Assembly (NCBI GenBank): GCA_964023205.1
Contig: OZ026848.1
Span: 33,343,912-33,407,911, forward strand
Length of the DNA: 64,000 nucleotides
DNA from: Lutraria lutraria
Taxonomy: Eukaryota > Mollusca > Bivalvia > Venerida > Mactridae
Reading direction: 5' to 3'
The notes beneath the pieces were generated by a model. The model was not told the DNA's origin, did no database searches, and was given only the letters and a program-made list of their open reading frames with translations. A program made the position numbers and the translations under genes. Every line of letters starts with the position of its first letter. Positions within the stretch are counted from its first letter, which is position 1. This document shows, piece by piece, positions 49,001 through 61,000 of the stretch.

Positions 49001-52000
49001 GTGGATGGGAGTCTAGTACTTGTTCTTTCCAGGAACAACGTTTAGGTGAACCGTCCGCCTTATATGACTCTGTCTGTTGAAACGGGGCGTAAAACTCAAA
49101 TAAACAAACAAAACCGAAGAGAGGAAAGATAAGATACCGAAGAACCGGTGTACTCTTATTTCCAATAGTTTGACCTGATTCTTTATCGTGTCCGTTGTAA
49201 AGCACCAATACATGTCTCTCGCTTCTTCCTATGATTTTCTAGACACGGTACTTGACTCGGTAGTTGGGATGGGCTCTCTGAAAAAGTTTCCTCGAGAAAT
49301 TCAAAAGGTAGGGCTGAGAATCAAAGCAATGACCTTTCATTAATTAGTCCAGCATGTCACCACTCGACCATCAATCACACCTGTGTATGTATAAGTTTCA
49401 TATTATTTTTGTTACAGAAAAGAAGGTTCGGTAGTTAACGATATATTTGGTTTAGATACTGTGACGACGTTGAAATGCCGATGCGGACAGGAAAATATTC
49501 GTCAGTCCACTACGACACTCGTAAACCTCAACTATCCTGACTGCTCCGGTCAAGGTCAGTATTTATTTCAATATATCCCCTTCAGTATTTTAAGTGACAT
49601 GTTTATCAGAGAGGCCTCTTGCTGTCACACTGTCTAAACATTTGTCTGTTTGTCAATTATTTAGGTCTACATGTATCTATTTATTGTTTTTAGCTCACAT
49701 GTCACAAAGTGACAAAGTGAGCTATTAGGATCACTCTCCGTCCGGCGTCGTTCGTTGTCAAACTTTTTGTTGTGACCACACTAGGGGCCACATTTTTGGC
49801 TCAATTTTAGCAAAACTGGGTCAAAATGTTAATATCAACAAAATCTCGGACGAGTTCGATATTGGGCCATTTGGGGTCAAAAACTAGGTCACCAGGGCCA
49901 AATAAGGGAAAACCTTGTGAACACTTTAGAAATCACTGTTTTGCATTTATCTTCATGAAACTTTGTCAGAATGTTTATTTTAATAATATGTAGGTCAAGT
50001 TTGATAATGGGTAATTTCTGTAGTAAAATTAGGTCACTAGGGCAAATTGCTGGAAAACCTTGTGAACACTCTAGAAGTCACTGTTTTGATTGGATGATCA
50101 TGAAACCTTGTCAGAATGTTTGTCTTCATAATATCTTGGACGAGTTCGAACATGGGTCATCTTGGGTCAAAAACTAGGTCGCTAGGTCAAATCTTATGAA
50201 AAACCATGTTAACACTGTAGATTTCACAGTTATTATTGGATCTTCACCAAACTTTGTCAAATCGTTTGTTTTAATGATATTACGGTCAAGTATAAATATG
50301 GGTCATCTGGGGTCAATAACTAGGTCACCAGGTCAAATCTTAGGAAAACTTTGTTAACACTGTAGATGTCACAGTTTTAATTGGATCTTCACCAAACCTT
50401 GTCAAAATGTTTGCCTCAATGATATGTGGGTCAAGGATGAACATAAGTCAGCCGGGTTCAAACACTGGGTCACAAGGTCAAATCTTGGATCTTGGCCAAA
50501 CCTTGTCAGATTGTTTGTCTTAATGATATTAAGGACAAGTTCAAATATGGGTCACCTAGGGTAAAAACCAGGTCACAAGGTCAAATCTTAGGAAAACCTT
50601 ATTAACACTGTAGACGTCAAATTTTTATCGTATCTTCACCAAACCTAGTCAGGCTGTTTGTCTTAATGGTATGTAAGACAAATTCGAACATAGGTCGTCT
50701 GGGGTCAAAAACTAGGTCACCGGTTCAAAACAATGTTTTAATGAGTGAACAGTGATTGTCATGTGAGCGATATAGGGCCATCTTGGCCCTCTTGTCTTAT
50801 TAACATGTAGCATCATGCAAAAACGTTTCTCATAACTCAGAAACTATAAGAGATAGCAGTATAAAACTTCATCTATTAGGTGGATAGATCTCACTGAGGC
50901 AGTGAACAGATGAGTGTTGGTACTGCTGGTGATGCTCTTGTTTGTCTAAAGTTAAGGTTTATATCATTAAAAAGATTATCCAGATATTTAGTACTTACTA
51001 GTAAGCAGTATATAATTATGTATGTTTGGTCTGAAATCAGTTTGGTATTAACTTTGCATGAAGGTGTTATTGCTCTTGTGTTAAAGAAGTATATTATGAC
51101 ATACACGTGCTGTTTTATAATTTCAGGATTAAACAAAGGACCAGTACCAGTCAGTTTTGTACAAGTGTTGGAGCACAGTCTAACATTAGAACAGAGTACT
51201 CAAGCATGGTGTAATCATTGTGCCAAGTATCAACAACATGTATGTATACATTCAGGTTTTTTTTAGTATTTTGGGAACATGTCCCTTGGGATTGGGAATT
51301 TCAGCTGTGTTTTGTGAAAAATTGGGAAAATATGCTTGACTGCAATTTTGCAATTTTTTAAATGAACACAAACAATCACCATCCATGATGGGTACCTTCA
51401 ATCATTACAAGTCTATTGCAGTGAAAGAGATCTTGTTTTTATTTTTTTAAGTTTCATTTGGGAATTTTTTGACTGTGAATTGGGAAAATATGGGAATATG
51501 ACTGAATATCGGCTATAAGATTTGCCCCAAAAGAACCCTGACATCTGTATTCTGTTCTGTTCTAATACTGGTCTATTATGTTGTAATAATATTCACTTTT
51601 ACTCTGTTGTAATTAAATTCTAGTCAGTAATTTTTATGCACTTAGTTATTGTCTTGTCCATCACCAGCCCTTACGAGGTTAGGTCAAGCTGCCACCGAGG
51701 GCATATGCATTTATAGAACACATTATTGTTCAATATTAATTGTAATATTAATTGCTTTGTATTTCAGCAACAAAGTAAAGAAGTTCTTACATTACCAGAT
51801 GTCCTTGCTTTGAACTGTCAATTAGAGAATCCCAGAGATTTAGAATTCTGGAAAATACAGCTTATGGTAAGTTCTCTAAAACTTGACATATCTAATTACA
51901 TTCTGATTAATGTGGGACAAAGCACTGACCATGTTATCTGGTAAAAATTATATACCTATCTAAAAATGTGGTTTAAATTCACTTACAATTTTAATATTGT

Positions 52001-55000
52001 ATCATATGCTTCATAAACACCATTTTATAGTTTGTCAAGTAATGTTGTATTCTCATTTTACCTGAGCACTAAGTGTTCTAGGTGAGCTATAGGGATTGCC
52101 CTGTTCATCGTTGTGTGTCCACAATAATTATTTTAAAAGATATCTTCTCTGAAATCACTTGCACAATATCAATCAAACCTCACAGGAATGATCCTTGTAT
52201 GGCCCACTATCATGATTTAAGATAATGATCATGGTGTCAAAATGGGCCCTGTCTGGGGTCACTTTTAAACTAAAAAAAACTTATGTGAAGAAAACTGTTA
52301 AAAATCTTATTTGCCTGGTTTATCTATTTGATAAGAGTGTTGTATCTTACTTGCTGCTGTTAACAGTTACTTAAACAGAAGGAAGAAGGAGACAATGTGT
52401 CATCAACTTCATCATCACCTATACCACTGACATCTACCACGGTTATGTGCAGATATGGTAGGAAATGTACCAAGAAAGGCTGCAGATTCAGGCATGAACA
52501 AGATTCAAGGTATCAATTACTGTAGTCAGTTTACATACTTAAGTGTTCCTGGTTTATTTCCTCTACTGATGAAATTATGTATATTTATAGTTGGCTACAA
52601 GATGATATTATGTATATTTATAGTTGGCTACAAGATGATATTATGTATATTTATAGTTGGCTACAGAATGATATTATGTATATTTATAGTTGGCTACAAG
52701 ATGATATTATGTATATTTATAGTTGGCTACAGGATGAAATTATGTATATTTATAGTTGGCTACAGGATGATATTATGTATATTTATAGTTGACTACAGGA
52801 TGATATTATGTATATTTATAGTTGGCTACAGGATGATATTATGTATATTTATAGTTGGCTACAAGATGATATTATGTATATTTATAGTTGGCTACAGAAT
52901 TATATTATGTATATTTATAGTTGGCTACAAGATGATATTATGTATATTTATAGTTGGCTACAGGATGATATTATGTATATTTATAGTTGGCTACAAGATG
53001 ATATTATGTATATTTATAGTTGGCTACAAGATGATATTATGTATATTTATAGTTGGCTACAGGATGATATTATGTATATTTATAGTTGGCTACAAGATGA
53101 TATTATGTATATTTATAGTTGGCTACAGGATGATATTATGTATATTTATAGTTGGCTACAAGATGATATTATGTATATTTATAGTTGGCTACAGAATGAT
53201 ATTATGTATATTTATAGTTGGCTACAAGATGATATTATGTATATTTATAGTTGGCTACAGGATGATATTATGTATATTTATAGTTGGCTACAGGATGATA
53301 TTATGTATATTTATAGTTGGCTACAGGATGATATTATGTATATTTATAGTTGGCTACAGGATGATATTATGTATATTTATAGTTGGCTACAGGATGATAT
53401 TATGTATATTTATAGTTGGCTACAGGATGATATTATGAAGATACACACAGATGATGAGAACGACCCAGTATGGATTCCATTTGGTTTAAAAGTACAGTTG
53501 GAAGAGAATGGCTCACTGAAGATTGAAGAATATTCTGATGAAGAACCTATACCTGAAAATCCAGGTATGTACAGGAGACATATTTATCACCTTGCCTATC
53601 TGTCCATCGGTCCGTCTGGTGTTTATTATATTCAGTTTGTTTGGATTCATCAAATTATGCATAAAAAAGAGTCTTGCCAGCACTGACTGAATTGTTAGTC
53701 TAGAAAAATTAAATTTCAATAAAAAAATGTTGAATTTCCTGTAATTGATTATTTAAGAGATATTATGGATATTTTGTAGTGTAAATTATTAGGACTTATA
53801 CTTGTATGTGATGTACAACTATTTTCTGTTTGTATTTTCAGTTTGTATTTTCTGTTTATGTTTTATAGTTTATGTTTTATATTTTATGTTTGTATTTATA
53901 TGTTTGTATGTTATTTATTTTCAGACCCAAACACCAAGTACTATGAGTTACATGGCACAGTGTCACACATCAAGGATAGCAAGGGTGGAGGCCATCTTGT
54001 TAGTCATATAAAGGTGGGGGAAACTTACCACCAACGGAAAGAAGGCGTAACAACGACACAATTCTACTTATTTAATGACTTCTCAATCTCAGATGTTGAA
54101 AAGGTTTGTATAGTAATATCATATCAGCTCAGTCTTTACGATTTATAAGGATATTTCAAAACTGCTATTGTGGCTTCACTAATTTTCGTAAGGGGTTTAA
54201 GTTCGTAGATTTTGTAGGTTGGCTCATCAGATAAGTTTAATCCCCACAAGAATATATGTCAAGGTATCCGTCAAGGATCTGAAATTGGTGATATCCATAA
54301 TGAACATTTTGTTTTGAAACATAAGTTTCTAAATACTCTATTTTTAGCTTACCTTAGGATCGTTGAATGTCCGGCGTCCGTTTTACGTCCACAATTAGTT
54401 TGTTTACACTCTAGCATCTGCAGCTCATCTGAATCGTGTTAAACTTGCTTACAATGTATATGGCCACAATGTCTCTGCTAAGTTCGATTATAGGCAAAAT
54501 CGGACAATAACTTCTAGAGTATTACAAAATTTGCTATATTTAGCTTGTTTACACTCTAGCGCCTTCATTTATTCACCAATCCTAATCATATTTCAGTAAA
54601 TGTGTATAACCAAAAGATCTTGGACAAGTTCGATTATGGGTGGAATCTGACCAGAACTTCAAGAGTTATGGGCCCTTGACTTTGAAAATTTGCTATATTT
54701 TAGCTTGTTTACACTCTAGCGCCTTCATTTATTCACCGATCCTAATCATATTTAGAATGAACTTCAAGAATTATGGGCCCCTGGGTTAGAAAATTTGCTA
54801 CGTTTTAGCTTGTTTAACAGTATTATACCTTCATTGTTGGTTTTGATTTCAAAATCTACGTAAAAATGGGTTATACAAGATGGAAACTATATTATCTGGT
54901 CATTAATTATAGTGTCTTTGTTCTCAGGTGAGCGATAAAAGGCCATCTTGGCCCTCTTGTTTTTATACAAGTTTACCACACTGGTTGTAACTTTGTTAAT

Positions 55001-58000
55001 TGTTTTGTTTTGTAGGAAGAAGCTGTGAGATTTAACTTAGAATGGAGAGTTCCCTGTACTCTCTACTTCATCCGTCGTAATATTAAGCAGTTCTATGATC
55101 TTAATGGTGAGTACTGTATGTTCATTATTTTACCAATATGTGTATGCAATAGTGGTGCAGCAATATACCGGTATACTGATGTATTGTGATACAGTGTCAG
55201 GCTGATACATACTGCAGTATGACATCAATGTACTGGTATACTGATGTATTGTGATACAGTGTCAGAATGATACATACTGCAGTATGACATCAATGTACTG
55301 GTATACTGATGTATTGTGATACAGTGTCAGACTGATGCATACTGCAGTATGACATCAATGTACTGGTATACTGATGTATTGTGATACAGTGTCAGTCTGA
55401 TACATACTGCAGTATGACATCAATGTACTGGTATACTGATGTATTGTGATACAGTGTCAGACTGATTACTACTCTAGTATGACATCAATGTACTGGTATA
55501 CTGATGTATTGTGATACAGTGTCAGGCTGATACATACTGCAGTATGACATCAATGTACTGGTATACTGATGTATTGTGATACAGTGTCAGGCTGATACAT
55601 ACTGCAGTATGACATCAATGTACTGGTATACTGATGTATTGTGATACAGTGTCAGGCTGATACATACTGCAGTATTACATCAATGAACTGGTATACTGAT
55701 GTATTGTGATACAGTGTCAGGCTGATACATACTGCAGTATTACATCAATGAACTGGTATACTGATGTATTGTGATACAGTGTCAGGCTGATACATACTGC
55801 AGTATTACATCAATGAACTGGTATACTGATGTATTGTGATACAGTGTCAGACTGATACATACTGCAGTATTACATCAATGTACTGGTATACTGATGTATT
55901 GTGATCAATGTCAGGCTGATACATACTGCAGTATTACATCAATGAACTGCAATATATACATTAATAATTGAGCACATAATCCATTGAATTAAATGAATGA
56001 AAACACAATGTTTAGTGTTGTTTTGAACAATCAAAGACAAATTCATCCCTCTGAATAGCAAATTGTAGATTATTCGCAGTTTTCCAAGAAACCTAAATTG
56101 GAACATTTCATAAAACTAATAGTTAATCTGTTGGTACTGATAAGCCATCAACTATAGTTACACTATATGAATGAACTACCTTATACAGTTATATCTCTGT
56201 GTGGTATTGGGTTTACACTTGAGTTAACAGTGGCTTTAGTTTTATTGTGTTTTTAGCTCACCTGAATCAGTTGAGCTTTTAGGATCGTTGAATGTCCGGC
56301 GTCCGTCGGGCGTCCGTCGTACGTCGTCCGTCGTACGTCCACAATTAGTTTGTTTACACTCTAGTGCCTTCATTTATTCACCGATCCTAATCATATTTAC
56401 AATGAATGTGTATGACCTTATTGTTTTGGACAAGTTCAGTTATGGGTGGAATCGGACCACAACTTCAAGAGTTATGGGCCCTTGAATTAGAAAATTTGCT
56501 ACGTTTTAGCTTGTATAACAGTACTATACCTTCATTGTTGGTTTTGATCTCAAAATCTATGTAAAAATGAGTTTTACGAGATGGAAACTATATTACCTGG
56601 TCATTAATTATTGGCCTTTGTTCTCAGGTGAGCGATAAAGGGCCAATGTGGCCCTCTTGTTCATTATGCCACTGTATTGCAATATGGGTCAACTGTATTG
56701 AAATAGATCGCAATACGGGTTATGTTGTACCCCTAGTATGCAAGCAGCTGCCCTAAGTTTAAAACAAGAAAAAATAAATCAGACAAGTCCAGAAGAAGTA
56801 GATATTAAGTGTGATGAAGATTCCTTGGTGTGTCATGTATGATTATTTTTGTGATGATCATGGATTCTATCTATGTTTTTAATTGGCATTGAAGTTTCCC
56901 TCAAAACAGACTCATTAATAATTTGTGTATTACATTGATATTGTGAGCATACTTGGGACGTCTAGTAAATATGGTCTAAAATAGAGTTGGTTTCATTATG
57001 TAGTTGAAATCTAGAGGAAGTACAGAAAACTTGTCTATAAATAAATGGTGGTTATTTTGAGGACGTTGATTACAGTCATTCCAATATTTTGCTTGACAAA
57101 ATAATTTAAACTCTAAAATTACATTATACCATGTTAATTTGAGTGTTCTTTTTTTTACCATGCTTATTGGTTAATCTGTAGGAGGTAAATAAATCAGTCA
57201 ATAAAACAACTGTTGTCATAGTAATCCAATGTGTACCATATGTCACACCAGGATTAACATAATTATATTGTCATATCATTGAACTGAGGCCCTTAGTGGC
57301 TAAACATAATATTATCTGTTTGCACAAATGACCTTTGTTTGGAGGTTCATTTGATGGAAGAATTTGTCTGATAAAGGTGACCTTTATTTACAGGTGACTT
57401 TAATTCATAGTCAACCTTATATTCAGTGGTGACCATTATTCATAGTCAACCTTATATTCAGTGGTGACCATTATTCATAGGTCACCCTTATATTCAGTGG
57501 TGACCATTATTCATAGGTCACCCTTATATTCAGTGGTGACCATTATTCATAGGTCATCCTTATATTCAGTGGTGACCATTATTCATAGGTCATCCTTATA
57601 TTCAGTGGTGACCATTATTCATAGTCAACCTTATATTCAGTGGTGACCATTATTCATAGGTCACCCTTATATTCAGTGGTGATCATTATTCATAGGTCAC
57701 CCTTATATTCAGTGGTGACCATTATTCATAGGTCACCCTTATATACAGTGGTGACCATTATTCATAGTCAACCTTATATACAGTGGTGACCATTATTCAT
57801 AGGTCATCCTTATATTCAGTGGTGACCATTATTCATAGGTCACCCTTATATTCAGTGGTGACCATTATTCATAGTCAACCTTATATACAGTGGTGACCAT
57901 TATTCATAGGTCACCCTTATATTCAGTGGTGACCATTATTCATAGGTCACCCTTATATTCAGTGGTGACCATTATTCATAGTCAACCTTATATACAGTGG

Positions 58001-61000
58001 TGACCATTATTCATAGGTCATCCTTATATTCAGTGGTGACCATTATTCATAGTCAACCTTATATTCAATGGTGACCATTATTCATAGGTCACCCTTATAT
58101 TCAGTGGTGACCATTATTCAAAGGTCATCCTTATATTCAGTGGTGACCATTATTCATAGGTCACTCTTATATTCAGTGGTAACCATAATTCATAGGTCAA
58201 CCTTATATTCAGTGGTGAGCATTATTCATAGTCAACCTTATATACAGTGGTGACCATTATTCATAGGTCACCCTTATATTCAGTGGTAACCATAATTCAT
58301 AGGTCATCCTTATATTCAGTGGTAACCATAATTCATAGGTCATCCTTATATTCAGTGGTGACCATTATTCATAGTCAACCTTATATACAGTGGTGACCAT
58401 TATTCATAGGTCACCCTTATACTCAGTGGTGACCATTATTCATAGGTCATCCTTATATACAGTGATGACCATTATTAATAGTCAACCTTATATACAGTGG
58501 TGACCATTATTCATAGGTCACCCTTATATTCAGTGGTGACCATTGTTTATAGTCAACCTTATATTCAGTGGTGACCATTATTCATAGGTCACCCTTATAT
58601 TCAGTGGTGACCATTATTCATAGGTCATCCTTATATTCAGTGGTGACCATAATTCATAGGTCAACCTTATATTCAGTGGTGAGCATTATTCATAGGTCAT
58701 CCGTATATTCAGTGGTGACCATTATTCATAGGTCACCCTTATATTCAGTGGTAACCATAATTCATAGGTCAACATTATTTACAGATGACCTTTATTCATA
58801 GTTGACCTTTATTGATGGGAGACCTTTATTCATGGTTGACCCTTTATTCACAGGTGACCTTTATTCACAGGTGGTCGTGTTAACTGTTAAGCCTTTTTTT
58901 GCTGTATCAAAATTTATTAAAAGTCATATTTTGTGTTTATTTCCAAAAATGTATATAATTAAATTGTTTATGCCTACCCCCCCCCCCCCCCCCTCATGGC
59001 ATCCGGAAAGAAAAAAACTTTAGGAATCTTCTCCCTTTAGGCATATTGTAAAAACTTCAAAATTCTTCTCCTCTGAAATCACAAATGCTAGAGCTTAGAT
59101 ATTTGGCATGAAACATGTGTAGTGGATCTCTATTAAGATTGTTCAAATTATGACCCTGGGGTAAAGTAGGCCCCCACCCAAGGGCGGGGGGTATGGATGT
59201 ATATGTGAAAACTTCCTGATAAGGTAAAAACATTTTCCCTCTATGTATGAAATCAGATGCCCATGTTCCCTTCCAACAATATCATTCTTCAATGAAATGT
59301 TTTGTTCACACAAGGAACATGTTGGTCACACAAACTTACTGATTGGGTTTTTGAACATCATTAATAGCAAGTTCAAAGTTTATTGGCAAATAGCAAAATA
59401 CATTGCCATTTGGCCATAGCATTGACATTCAGGTGAGCAATATAGGGCCACTTTGGCCCTCTAGTTATGAAATCAAGTTATGATTGTGAAAAAATTCATT
59501 CTGGGGTTAAGCCTGTTTTTCGCGGAAAAAAATTTAATCTGAAACCAAATTGGGGAATGAAACTTCAAGGAATATTTTCAGAAAAATTGCATGATTTCAA
59601 AGAAATTTTCAGAGATTAAAATTAATGTGACAGGCTACAACTATAGAATAAAACTAAATCTTGTCAATGTATTAGTTTTATCATAGTAAAGTCTCAGTCT
59701 GGCTATAGTAGATTACTGTATAGTTGTACTATACATGTTATGTATTTACTTACAATATCAACAAAATAATCATTTATGAACAACGCAAATACCTTCATTT
59801 TCAAGTTCATTTTCTTGATTTTCTGATGTCAACTTGGAGTCTATTACCTTTAAGTTGTAGGTGTGTTAGATTTGAATACTGTTTTCAAGATGTAGTTGTT
59901 CTCATTCATTGATTGGTTATAATCTTGCTTGTATAAGAGGATTACTGGATCTTGTAGCTGATCTACACGTCACAGCTGCTGCCTCTTGACTAATTCTCTC
60001 AATTCTAGGTACATTTTCTTACATAAAAGTGATTTCAGTTCTTAATATCTATAGGTTAGGGTTTATTTGGAAAATTCATCAGAATCTGTTAACCTACAAA
60101 AGCATAGCTTTTTAATTCTAAAGAAATTTCTGAATAGAGTGTAGTAGACTACCAAACTGTGTGTTGTTCTGACTACTGCTCTTAATATTTAATAAAAGAT
60201 GAACCACTCACTAGAAGAATGTTCTTCATGTGTCAGTCACCTTTTTCATGGATTAGAAAGTAGAAAATTGGAAATCTGAGCCATCTGTTTAATTATAAAT
60301 CAAAGTACTGAGAGCACTGTTGTCAGGGAACAGGAAGGAATGACAAATGTTTGAAAATCCTGTGTTTCTACAAGTTATAAGTTGAATATGATGTAAACCT
60401 TTTTACTGACCTTTGGTCAAACAGATTGTCTTCATTTTCTCTATGTATAGACGCCAGACGTATAGCATTTTTCAAATTTTTAATCACAAAATAGATTCAT
60501 TGACTATAGTTGAGTGTCTGCACACAAAGATGGTTTTATGTGGACTAATGAAACAGACTGGCAGACAGAAGAACAGCCGGACAGACAACGCCAAACTTAT
60601 ATACCCCTCTGCCTTTGACGGGGGATAAAAAAATATGATTTTTTAGTTATGATTAATTTTTAATGACATTCAATTATTTGATATTTTCAGTGCTGAACCC
60701 TATAACATGTTCTGTGTTATCTGATGAATCAACGCTAATCAACCCAAAACGTAGAAAGCTAACATTCTCTCCTCTAGCAGATGAAGAGTCACCAAAAGAA
60801 GGAGATATATTTGGTCTTGATGCTGAATTTGTGTCCCTCAATCAGGTAATGTTTTCTTCTGAACTTTTTGTAAATCTATACTGACCAGCCATGTTACATT
60901 TATTTATTTCATTGGATTTAATGCCATTTTTAACATTATTTCAGTCATATCCTGGCGGACAGTTATCCTAACCAGCTTCCCTGGACTTAGACATTAACCA

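Noticed and set aside
52455..53438. 327-codon open frame with repeated LCIFIVGY
   Set aside because: It is another frame of the 33-bp array, out of phase with PAN2 exons 19 and 20.
57461..58801. Several open frames with [13 protein letters not shown] repeats
   Set aside because: They are frames of the 36-bp minisatellite and are broken wherever 35-bp units occur.
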